The position numbers and the translations under genes were made by a program. The notes beneath the pieces are model-generated. The model had not been told where the DNA came from. It ran no database searches and saw only the letters and a list, made by a program, of their open reading frames with translations. Source: Larkinella knui (GTDB lineage: Bacteria; Bacteroidota; Bacteroidia; Cytophagales; Spirosomataceae). Taken from it: 64,000 nucleotides of DNA. Below are positions 26,545-35,004 of the stretch, in pieces (position 1 is the stretch's first letter; each line of letters begins with the position of its first letter). The stretch is from the NCBI RefSeq assembly GCF_003858645.1, contig NZ_RQJP01000001.1, positions 744,001 to 808,000 on the forward strand. The letters are read 5' to 3'.

Positions 26545-29175
26545 ATGGAGTCGACCTTGCAATATCCCGTTTTTGAAGCCGATCAGGTTCTGACCAACCG
26601 GCATCTCAATGAACTGTTTACGTATCTGGACGACCAGTCCCGGTTTACCCGAACGCACCTTGTCGGGATTGGCATCGTCTGCGGGCTCAACCTTACGTAC
26701 AATGGTTCCGACCAGCTGACCATCAGCGCGGGTTGCGGGGTCACTTCGCTCGGTTATCTGGTTCAATTTGAAGGCATCAACGCAAAACATTGCCGGGTTG
26801 TAGACCAATTGCCGGTTGAGTTTGCGGGGTTTAACAAAGGGTATTCGCGACTTTCGGGCTGGGAACTGGTGGAGGCAGCGCAGACTGACACGCTGCCTTT
26901 GAGCAAAATTTTTCTGGATGATCACGAAAAAATAGTGATGCTTTTGTTCGAAGCCGATCAGAACGATCTGCGAAACTGCGATACCACCGATTGCAGTGAC
27001 AAAGGTCAGCAGGTGAAGTTTCGGGTGCGCCCGTTGCTGGTGAATCGGAGGGAGGTCGAAACTTTTTTTGCGGATCAGCTTAAGGCTGGTCTGGAAGAGC
27101 GGTTTTCTTTGAACGATCTGCATCTGAAGCGGTTTAACGTCCCTTTTTCTACTCTTCAATCGGCGGCCGATGTGCTCACGGCTTTCAGAAATCAGATCCT
27201 TGATCTAGACTCTGTTCCTATAGCGATTGAGAAACTTTACACGCTATTCAAGCCTTTCCTGAATGATAGTATAGCCCCGGAACTGACAAAAATAAAAGCG
27301 TACCGTGAGGCTCATCAGGACACGTTTCGCATTCAGTATGTGGTTGATCTGGTGGACGATCTGATCAGGGCCTACCACGAGTTACGGGACAAAGCCCAGG
27401 AATGCCTGACGGTTTGCCGCCCGGACGAGACGCTTTTTCCGTATCACCTGCTGCTGGGGAAAGCCACGGTTTCGACGGACGATGGGGAGCAAAACCCGGC
27501 TTTGCTGGAATACCGCCCTTTTCGGACCTATTTTCTGCCTTCACCGGCGAATACCGGTCGGCAGCCGTGGCGTTCGGAACTGCGAATGCTGTTTACCCGG
27601 CTGACGTTGATGGTTAGCCAGTTCACCGTGCCGGAACCGCCCGATGTAACAGCGAACAAAGATGCCGCCCTGGCCATCAAGGTAACGCCCTCGTCGCTGG
27701 GAACCCGCCCACTTTCCGAACGGGCTATTCCGTATTATTATCTTCCCCAAAAGGCCGGTGAGCACTACGTCCTGCATCGGTACTGGAATTATCAGAAAAG
27801 CCGGGCCTATCGCGCGGATACCAACTTATCCTATCAGGCTGAACGATATACCGCCGTTCCAGCCGTGATCAAACCCCTGGAGGTCGACATCGAGCCGTAT
27901 AATTTCTTTCGGATTGAAGGCCACATTGGTTTGCCTTACCAGACGGTATTGGCCCGTTTGGCCCGCTTGCGGAAAGACAACCGCCTGCCGTTCGACCTCA
28001 TTGCCCTGCGGGCCGGGACGCTGCCCGACGATCCGGCAAAAGACCCGGATCCCCAGCGGCTGGCCTGTGAGTGTGGCGACTGGGATACGCTGCTGGAGGT
28101 GCTGGACGGCGCCCATCTGAATGCGGAAAAACTGAAGCAGCTGAAAGACCAGCACGAAGCGATGCTGGCACACAACCGAAGCCGGTTTTTGTTTAAAAAT
28201 TACGCCGAACTTCACCCGGCGCTCGAACACAAAGCGGGTGTTGTGCGGGGCGGCACTTTCGTGATTGTGTATGCCGATAACCGGAAGGGGCCCGCGCGGG
28301 GAGAAGCCATTGGAAACGGCCCGCTGAGCACCACTCCCGGTTTTGTCGAATCGGATTTTCAGGTGGAACTCCGGCAGAGAATTAACACGGTTACGAAACC
28401 GGAAGACCTGAAATTCCTGAGAGAAATTTTGGGGCTTAACCTGGTCAATTATTTCACCGACGTAAAACCCGCCATTGCCGACGGTATTGTTTTCGCCGAT
28501 TTTTACCTGCCTTACCGGGATACCTCGCCCTGCGGGTCGGTTTCGTACCAGATTAACGAACCGAAACCATCCGAATCGGAGAAACCGGATGTCTTTGGAA
28601 TTAAACAAACCGTTTATTGCTGGAAGGATCAAACGGCCTATGAATTTGGGATTGACGACACCTTTAACGTGGAGGAACTGCAAAACCCCGATGAGCTGAA
28701 ATTTGTGCCCGACAAGCCGTTGCAGTTTGTTCCCCAGGAGCAGTTTCAACGTTTGGCCGACGGAACCATTGACCCCACGGACAAAAAGACCAAAACGTTT
28801 CGGTTAACCTACCGCAGCAAGACGGTCTACGTTACCGTAAAAGTGCCGAACGCTGCCTTTACCGTCAAGCTCGTGAAGGTGCAGGGAAGCAATGAGGTGC
28901 AGATTCGGCTGGTGGCGGAGGCTAAAAATTTGTTGAGCTACCGGTGGAAGATACAACCGGAAGAGTTTGAAATTTCCCATGCGTTCGAGACGACGTCCAA
29001 GCCCATTCCGATGGACAAATTCAGGGGAATCATCAAAGGAAGAGGACTTGGCATTACGCTCACCGTGGAAGAAGACTTTACCCATGACCAGCAGGCGGAT
29101 TGTTCCAATGAGTTAACCCGGATGTTTACGGAAACCTTCCTGCTAAACCGGCTCGCGGAAGATATGCCTTTCTGA
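26545..29175 (+). CDS. eCIS-associated large protein in tail-fibre position
   Basis: An 876-residue protein I do not recognise as a named Pfam family. It begins with a conserved-looking block: QYPVFEADQVLTNRHLNELFTYLDDQSRFTRTHLVGIGIVCGLNL, then a beta-rich segment with GCGVTSLGYLV. This recalls the virion-attachment ends of phage baseplate or fibre proteins. A helical region follows (about 190-290), then mixed beta segments to the C-terminus. There is no signal peptide or membrane segment, as expected for a particle component. It occupies exactly the place of pvc13 (tail fibre) between Pvc12 and the tape measure in PVC clusters, so a role in target recognition or as an outer baseplate part is the best inference; it lacks the adenovirus-knob-like repeats of Pvc13. 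Confidence 0.7.
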   Translation: MESTLQYPVFEADQVLTNRHLNELFTYLDDQSRFTRTHLVGIGIVCGLNLTYNGSDQLTISAGCGVTSLGYLVQFEGINAKHCRVVDQLPVEFAGFNKGYSRLSGWELVEAAQTDTLPLSKIFLDDHEKIVMLLFEADQNDLRNCDTTDCSDKGQQVKFRVRPLLVNRREVETFFADQLKAGLEERFSLNDLHLKRFNVPFSTLQSAADVLTAFRNQILDLDSVPIAIEKLYTLFKPFLNDSIAPELTKIKAYREAHQDTFRIQYVVDLVDDLIRAYHELRDKAQECLTVCRPDETLFPYHLLLGKATVSTDDGEQNPALLEYRPFRTYFLPSPANTGRQPWRSELRMLFTRLTLMVSQFTVPEPPDVTANKDAALAIKVTPSSLGTRPLSERAIPYYYLPQKAGEHYVLHRYWNYQKSRAYRADTNLSYQAERYTAVPAVIKPLEVDIEPYNFFRIEGHIGLPYQTVLARLARLRKDNRLPFDLIALRAGTLPDDPAKDPDPQRLACECGDWDTLLEVLDGAHLNAEKLKQLKDQHEAMLAHNRSRFLFKNYAELHPALEHKAGVVRGGTFVIVYADNRKGPARGEAIGNGPLSTTPGFVESDFQVELRQRINTVTKPEDLKFLREILGLNLVNYFTDVKPAIADGIVFADFYLPYRDTSPCGSVSYQINEPKPSESEKPDVFGIKQTVYCWKDQTAYEFGIDDTFNVEELQNPDELKFVPDKPLQFVPQEQFQRLADGTIDPTDKKTKTFRLTYRSKTVYVTVKVPNAAFTVKLVKVQGSNEVQIRLVAEAKNLLSYRWKIQPEEFEISHAFETTSKPIPMDKFRGIIKGRGLGITLTVEEDFTHDQQADCSNELTRMFTETFLLNRLAEDMPF

Positions 29176-29178
29176 TCC

Positions 29179-30519
29179 ATGGAACTCCGTCATCGCATCG
29201 GCCAGCATACCATCGACATCGAAATTTCCGATGCGGGCGAAGCCGTGGCCATGCAGAATCAGCTGTCGGATCTCTGTCGGCAACGGTTGTATCCGGCTTT
29301 GGAACAACTGTTCGACCGGTTTGCGGACGGCGAAACCTGGCTGCGCATCGACCGGCTGGAGCTTGATCTGGGAACCGTAACGCCGACCGACTGGCAACAG
29401 CAATTGGTGGAAAAAACCGTACTCGAACTGGAAAAGGCGCTTCGGCAGTGGCACCCAGCGACAGCCGGCCGTTTGCCGGCGCTCATCCCCTTACAAGCCG
29501 CCGATCGGGAATCCTTCCTGTATTTTCTGGAAACCGGTTCGTTGCCCTGGAACAGCCCCGTTCAGCAACCCGCCGACTGGGAAAACCGGCTGGAACCAAC
29601 GACGGACCTGTTTCGTCAGGTGGTTGGTCTGGGTCAACGGAAACCGCTGGTTCTGTTGCGGTTGGTCTGGCAATTTTCCGGATCGTTCCTCAACCGGCTG
29701 ACGGCTTTTCGGAAAGCCAGCCATTCGGAAGTCGGTTTGCTGGATGCGGTTTGGCAGGCCGTTGCTCCGTATCTGCCCGATTCGGCGGCTGGTCGGCAAA
29801 CGTTCCGGCACTACATTCGACTGGCCAGTGCGGCTCGTTCTTCAGCGAACAGCCCCGTTCTGGATTGGCTGAAACCCGGCATCGACGCTTTTGTTCCGGT
29901 TCCGCAACGGGCCGCTACCGAGCAGGCACTAAGGGAGATCCCGAAAGCGATTGCCCACAATCAGGACCCAACCGAACCCGTTGACCAATGGCTACCCAAT
30001 TCACTAGCCGACGGCCCGGCGGCTCATTACATCAGCAATGCCGGACTGGTTCTGCTGCATCCCTTTTTGCATTCTCTGTTTCGCGAACTGGGCTTGCTGG
30101 CCGAAACCCGTTGGGTTGATCAAACCGCCCAAAACCGGGCGGTTTTACTGTGTCAGTATGCCGTGACCGGTCAGCCGGTTATGCCGGAATCGGACCTGCT
30201 GCTGGCCAAAATTCTCTGCGGAATGCCGCCCGAATGGCCGGTCGAAGCGGAACTTGCCCTGATGCCGAACGAAGAAGCCGAAGTTCGAAAGCTGCTTGAG
30301 GCCGTTGTCAGCCATTGGAAAGCTCTAAAAAATGCCAGCGTAGCATCCGTGCAGGAGTCATTTCTGCAACGCGACGGTAAACTGAGCCGGAAAGACGGCG
30401 GCTGGCGGTTGCAGGTGGACCCCCAAACCATCGACATCCTGCTCGATCGGCTTCCGTGGGGATTCTCGCTGATTAAATCGGCGTTTATGTCCGAAATTTT
30501 GTACGTAGAGTGGCGATAA
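29179..30519 (+). CDS. eCIS tape measure protein (CIS_TMP, Pvc14-like)
   Basis: A 446-residue protein. The N-terminus (HTIDIEISDAGEAVAMQNQLSDLCRQRLYPALEQLFDRF, WLRIDRLELDLG) and the C-terminal block (NAGLVLLHPFLHSLFRELGLL, RAVLLCQYAVTGQPVMPESDLLLAKILCGMP, WKALKNASVASVQESFLQRDGKL, LPWGFSLIKSAFMSEILYVEW) are the signature of the contractile injection system tape measure family. Such proteins set tube length during assembly. The region between these two ends is short, so the particle may be short. The gene lies three bases after the fibre-position gene and 13 before the cargo-like gene. Confidence 0.87.
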   Translation: MELRHRIGQHTIDIEISDAGEAVAMQNQLSDLCRQRLYPALEQLFDRFADGETWLRIDRLELDLGTVTPTDWQQQLVEKTVLELEKALRQWHPATAGRLPALIPLQAADRESFLYFLETGSLPWNSPVQQPADWENRLEPTTDLFRQVVGLGQRKPLVLLRLVWQFSGSFLNRLTAFRKASHSEVGLLDAVWQAVAPYLPDSAAGRQTFRHYIRLASAARSSANSPVLDWLKPGIDAFVPVPQRAATEQALREIPKAIAHNQDPTEPVDQWLPNSLADGPAAHYISNAGLVLLHPFLHSLFRELGLLAETRWVDQTAQNRAVLLCQYAVTGQPVMPESDLLLAKILCGMPPEWPVEAELALMPNEEAEVRKLLEAVVSHWKALKNASVASVQESFLQRDGKLSRKDGGWRLQVDPQTIDILLDRLPWGFSLIKSAFMSEILYVEWR

Positions 30520-30532
30520 GCCGGATGCAATC

Positions 30533-33400
30533 ATGAAAACGACCGCTGATCCATCACCAGTTCAAAACCATCAACCGGCAAAACCATTTTTCAATGGGCG
30601 CGAAAAACCGCGGGCGGGTCTCCCAAAACCGTTCTTTGCTCCGGCGACTCTTCAGCCCAAACTGACGATTGGCTCGTCCAACGACCGCTTCGAACAGGAA
30701 GCCGACGCCGTGGCCGATCGGATTATGCGGATGGATGCTGCGGACGTGGCGCAGCGAACCCCGGTTTCGATTCAGCGAAAATGCGCAACCTGTGAGGACG
30801 AAGAAAAGCGACTGCACAAAAAAGGGGACGGTTCGCTGGCCGGGGCCGAAGCGCCGTCGGCGGTGCACCAGGTGCTGCAAGCGGGCGGCCAACCGCTCGA
30901 CAGCGGTGCCCGTTCGTTTCTGGAACCACGTTTCGGGCGGGATTTTTCGGGTGTACGGGTTCACACGGGACCCCAGGCTGCTGAATCGGCGCAGGAAATC
31001 GGTGCACGGGCATATACGGTAGGAAATCATGTCGTTTTTGGATCGGGCCACTACGCACCACACACGAACCGGGGGCGGGCGTTGCTGGCGCATGAGTTGA
31101 CGCATGTGGTGCAGCAAGGGTCGGAACTGCGCCGGCAGTCACAGCGGCACCGGCCGCCGGTTTCGCATCGGGGGACATTAGAGAATGCTTGGGCAAATCC
31201 CAGCCAATTTATTCAATACGTGAACCGGAATGCGGGCAGTCTTGAAACAGCCCGGACACTACTGCTGGAGAAGCTTAATTCTCCGAATCACGAAGAAAAT
31301 GCACAGGCGGTTCGGGTCATCAGGCGGTTTTTAGCAGGGTATGCAGGACACGAAAGGCAAGTCGTGCTGCAACTCCGTTCGGCTCTGGAGACCTACATCC
31401 AAAGGCGTGAGACGGAAGTCTATGAAACCACGGCTCCGTTACGTGAAACCGTATTGGCCCTGCATAATCAGTTGCTGGATACGTATCGGCAGGCTGCTTT
31501 TCGGGACGCGTTTAGTCAATGGCTGACCCAGCAGATAAGCCAAGGCCGACGACCCCGACGGGGACAACCGCCCAGGACGGCCGAAGAAACGGACCAACTC
31601 GAAGCGTTACTCAATCAGACCCGGAGTCTTTTGGCCGAATCGTTGACAAGACACGCCACGTTGAAAAGCGACGTGCGTCAGGCCCTTCAGACCCTGCTGG
31701 CGGCTTCGGACGGCATGACGTACCTGCAGGAAGACGTGCTGAATCAGATGAGTGATCTGATTCAGTCGTTGGTAAGCGAGCGTCGAAGAACCCGGTTACG
31801 ACCTGAAGAGCTCCGTATCAGTCTGAATTTTGAAGCCCGATACCAGCAAATAATCGCTCGAAGGATGCAGGACCAACAAGAAGCCCGTGAAGCCAGCAAT
31901 CGGCAACGATCGCTGGCGTTTGAGCCGCAGGAAGAAACCCGCAGACACCGCTCTGGCCGACTGCAGGCGCTCAGGCAACAGGAGATCCGGGAAGCCGGGG
32001 CATTGCGAAGAATACGGGGGCACGACCGATCCCTTCATCCGCTGACGGCTTCTCCAGATTTTCGGCCATTTTTGGCCGAACGGGCACTGGCGGGCGGCCC
32101 GGGTCATCAGGAAGCCGAATTGTCGGCGTATCGAACCCGACGAGATGCCGAACTGGGCGATGCTCAGACGCTGGGAACCGGGATTAACTCGTCGGGGGTG
32201 ATCAACGAAGATGCCCGCGCGGAAATTTACCGGATGGGCCTGTTAAATATAGAACGGGGCGCATCGGCGTACTCGCTGGAAGGGATGGTGAATCTTGTTT
32301 TACCCCACCGCTCCCAGATGGCCCACGATCGGGCCAGACTCGGAGTTTCTGCCAACATCACCGTCGGGACCTACCATTCGCATGGTCCGGGGCAATATGA
32401 TATCAATGCCCGGGCCGGTGCGCCCGTTTCGGTCGAAATGCCGGAACACATAGACCTGACGTTGCAGCTCGCATCGGCTGCGGGCAACGGGCGCCGGGCC
32501 GTTTTTGACTACGTCAGCAGCCGCGTTCTTTCCCGTTCAGCCATTGGCGAGCTATCGGCCAACGGCGATATTCTGGAAAAACTTCAGTATGGCTTTTTTG
32601 GTCGCCGGGCCGTTCAGGTGGACGTTGAACGGCACCTGAACGGAACTCCCATGCCCAACCGGTCGCCGGATGCATCGCGGATACTAGCCGGTCTGTTGTT
32701 CGTCAATACGATGGCAGGAAGTGAGCCATCGGCAGCGGTAGCCAGTCAGCGCAGGAGCATTGTGGAGGAGCTTCAACGGGAAATAATCAACGCACTGGGT
32801 GTTACGTTGCCGCCTGAAAGTCGTTTGTTTGATCCGGTTGATGCCTCTCAGGGCGGTTTTGCGGGCAGTACGTCTATTCACAGGGCCACCTTTTTGAATG
32901 CGATAAATCCGTCGACCGGCCGGAATTTTACCCTCTCTGAAGCGACGAGTGCCGTACTACGGACCACCAATCGATTGGTTCTCACGCATCCCGGTATCAT
33001 GACGGGGATCGAGAATCTACTCCGAACGCTGCGAGGGCAGGGGCTTCAGAGCAACCGGGGTGGTCTGACGGCAAACGTTCTTCATCTATACCGAAACCCG
33101 GATACACAGCAGGAAATTTGGGTAAAGGTTTATTATGCGCATCTTTACCATTTTGCCGACGGATTTTCGGCAGGGCCTACGGCACGAGGTCGCCCAATTG
33201 GCTATGTCGGATCGACCGGCAATGCCGTCAGTCCCCATGTGCACATGTCGGTGGGGGTTTATCTGCAGAATCCTTCCGGATCACCCCAATCCGAGCCTTC
33301 ATTCTTTCTGGAACCGCTCGACTTTTTCCAGTTGATGCGCCGGGCGCATGGGCCCCATTCCAGTATCTCCGGGAATGCATCAGGCACCGGAAACCCTTGA
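30533..33400 (+). CDS. DUF4157 multidomain putative eCIS cargo with M23-like end
   Basis: A 955-residue protein without signal peptide. Residues about 44-68 (LTIGSSNDRFEQEADAVADRIM) and 110-196 form the DUF4157 domain, with CATC at 84-87 and the zinc-type motif HELTH at 187-191. Residues about 225-500 are helical and rich in Gln, Arg and Glu. GTYHSHG at 612-618 resembles the HxH of JAB/DUF4329-like folds. The C-terminus looks like an M23/LytM peptidase: HPGI at 819-822, YYAH ending at His870, and GRPIGYVGSTGNAVSPHVHMSV with His902 and His904. The spacings match LytM, but the Asp expected at 823 is Met. DUF4157 proteins are repeatedly found with eCIS loci and are thought to be loaded cargo. 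Placement between tape measure and ATPase supports this; the target is unknown. Confidence 0.85.
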   Translation: MKTTADPSPVQNHQPAKPFFNGREKPRAGLPKPFFAPATLQPKLTIGSSNDRFEQEADAVADRIMRMDAADVAQRTPVSIQRKCATCEDEEKRLHKKGDGSLAGAEAPSAVHQVLQAGGQPLDSGARSFLEPRFGRDFSGVRVHTGPQAAESAQEIGARAYTVGNHVVFGSGHYAPHTNRGRALLAHELTHVVQQGSELRRQSQRHRPPVSHRGTLENAWANPSQFIQYVNRNAGSLETARTLLLEKLNSPNHEENAQAVRVIRRFLAGYAGHERQVVLQLRSALETYIQRRETEVYETTAPLRETVLALHNQLLDTYRQAAFRDAFSQWLTQQISQGRRPRRGQPPRTAEETDQLEALLNQTRSLLAESLTRHATLKSDVRQALQTLLAASDGMTYLQEDVLNQMSDLIQSLVSERRRTRLRPEELRISLNFEARYQQIIARRMQDQQEAREASNRQRSLAFEPQEETRRHRSGRLQALRQQEIREAGALRRIRGHDRSLHPLTASPDFRPFLAERALAGGPGHQEAELSAYRTRRDAELGDAQTLGTGINSSGVINEDARAEIYRMGLLNIERGASAYSLEGMVNLVLPHRSQMAHDRARLGVSANITVGTYHSHGPGQYDINARAGAPVSVEMPEHIDLTLQLASAAGNGRRAVFDYVSSRVLSRSAIGELSANGDILEKLQYGFFGRRAVQVDVERHLNGTPMPNRSPDASRILAGLLFVNTMAGSEPSAAVASQRRSIVEELQREIINALGVTLPPESRLFDPVDASQGGFAGSTSIHRATFLNAINPSTGRNFTLSEATSAVLRTTNRLVLTHPGIMTGIENLLRTLRGQGLQSNRGGLTANVLHLYRNPDTQQEIWVKVYYAHLYHFADGFSAGPTARGRPIGYVGSTGNAVSPHVHMSVGVYLQNPSGSPQSEPSFFLEPLDFFQLMRRAHGPHSSISGNASGTGNP

Positions 33401-33424
33401 CCAGTCTCAGCACACATATACGCT

Positions 33425-34732
33425 ATGGTTTCCCCCCTGCTCCTGACCCCCCTGCTCCGCCACCGCCTGAAAACCCAGTTTGGCCTGCCGTTGACCGAAG
33501 ACGAAGCGCAACTGCCCGACTGCACGGGTTTGCTGGCAGACCACCTGCCCCAATCGCCAACGCATGCGGAAGCGGTTTTGCTTCTGCTGGCGCTGGCTCC
33601 GCATCAATTGCCGGGCATTTTCGATGCGCTCATCGAGGAGGTGCTACCGCAGGGGGGCGAGTTTCCGGCGTTTGGCGGGATCAAGGGCGCGAATCACCGG
33701 GGTATGCTGCCGACGGGCGAAACTGCCCAGTTTCTGCTGGCGGGTACTGACCTCGAAAAACGGCTCGAAGTTCAGCGCCTTTTTTCGGAAAAACACTGGT
33801 TTTACCAACAACAGGTGTTGTTTCTGGAACCGGTGCGCGAGGGAGAACCCCGCATGAGCGGACGTCTGGTGCTGGCCGACGAATACGCCGAACGGCTGCT
33901 GACCGGTGAGCGGCCGCGCCCCCGGTTTGGCCCCGACTTTCCGGCCCGGCTGGTCACAACGGGGATGGAATGGGACGATCTGGTGGTGCCACCCGCCACG
34001 CGCCGGCAAATCGAAGACCTGCGCCTGTGGCTCGCTCACAGCCACACGTTAATGAACGACTGGCAACTGGGCAAACGGTTGAAGCCGGGGTATAAAACGC
34101 TCTTTTATGGCCCTTCGGGGACCGGTAAAACCCTCACGGCGACGTTGTTGGGGAAAGAATTCGGGAAGGACGTCTACCGGATCGATCTGTCGCAGGTGGT
34201 GTCGAAGTACATCGGTGAGACGGAAAAAAATCTTGAGAAAGTTTTTGTCCGGGCCGAAAACCGCGACTGGATTTTGTTTTTCGATGAAGCTGACGCGCTC
34301 TTCGGTAAACGATCCTCCGTACAATCGGCCCACGACCGCTATGCGAATCAGGAAGTGAGTTTTCTGTTGCAGCGGCTCGAAGCGTTTCAGGGCCTGGTGG
34401 TGCTGGCTTCGAATTTCAAAAGCAATATCGATACGGCTTTTCTCCGGCGGTTCAACGCCATTGTCCATTTCCCGATGCCCTCGATGGCCGAACGCCTGAC
34501 CCTGTGGCAACAGACCATTCCGGCCCGCGCTTCCGTCGAAGATCCGACGCTGTTAGCGCAATTGGCAACCCGCTACGAACTCACGGGTGCCGGTATCCTC
34601 AATGTAGTTTCGTATGCGGCCCTGAAAGCCATTTCCAGGGGAAAAAACGATTTGCTCCCCGCTGATTTTATGGATGGCATTGCGGCCGAATTTCAAAAAG
34701 AAGACCGGGTCTTTACGAGCCTGGACTACTAA
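33425..34732 (+). CDS. eCIS AAA+ ATPase (Pvc15-like)
   Basis: A 435-residue ATPase. The first 190 residues form a family-specific N-terminal part, and the AAA+ domain follows with Walker A GPSGTGKT (229-236), Walker B ILFFDEAD (283-290), sensor 1 Asn at about 330 and the arginine finger pair RR near 341. In PVC clusters the equivalent Pvc15 is needed for cargo loading or particle assembly and is not part of the finished particle. It directly follows the DUF4157 gene by 24 bases and is the last gene of the operon; an AT-rich stretch follows. Confidence 0.93.
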   Translation: MVSPLLLTPLLRHRLKTQFGLPLTEDEAQLPDCTGLLADHLPQSPTHAEAVLLLLALAPHQLPGIFDALIEEVLPQGGEFPAFGGIKGANHRGMLPTGETAQFLLAGTDLEKRLEVQRLFSEKHWFYQQQVLFLEPVREGEPRMSGRLVLADEYAERLLTGERPRPRFGPDFPARLVTTGMEWDDLVVPPATRRQIEDLRLWLAHSHTLMNDWQLGKRLKPGYKTLFYGPSGTGKTLTATLLGKEFGKDVYRIDLSQVVSKYIGETEKNLEKVFVRAENRDWILFFDEADALFGKRSSVQSAHDRYANQEVSFLLQRLEAFQGLVVLASNFKSNIDTAFLRRFNAIVHFPMPSMAERLTLWQQTIPARASVEDPTLLAQLATRYELTGAGILNVVSYAALKAISRGKNDLLPADFMDGIAAEFQKEDRVFTSLDY

Positions 34733-34918
34733 CCGGAGTAAAAAAGCTTCACATATAATTAATATATATTTTGCAAATAGTCAATATAAAATTTTTATTT
34801 TTGAGATAAGGCTACTTATTTATACTGCCAATCTAAGTATTGTACAAATTTTGTATTATTTCTTTCTTCAGTAGTATAAAGTTCATAATTCGGTAATAAT
34901 CACACAATAAGTGCCCGT

Positions 34919-34927
34919 TACTTTTGC
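34919..34927 (+). promoter_or_regulatory. Minus-7 promoter element for second susC
   Basis: TACTTTTGC fits the Bacteroidota sigma-ABfr minus-7 consensus TAnnTTTGy exactly. Transcription would begin about 34934, which puts the ATG at 34924 upstream of the start site and supports the ATG at 35005 as the true start of the SusC gene, with a leader of about 70 bases. No clear TTTG is seen at minus 33, so strength is uncertain. Confidence 0.55.
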
Positions 34928-35004
34928 GGTTTCGTAAACGTACGACTGTATTTCCGTATCCATTGTTCAACTTTTCCGTACCCCGGAACATCCCTAAAAC
35001 TAGC

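Noticed and set aside
13345-34732. Prophage
   Set aside because: Sheath, tube, baseplate and tape measure are present but no capsid, portal, terminase, holin, integrase or attachment sites are seen, and the ATPase and DUF4255/DUF5908 genes are eCIS markers.
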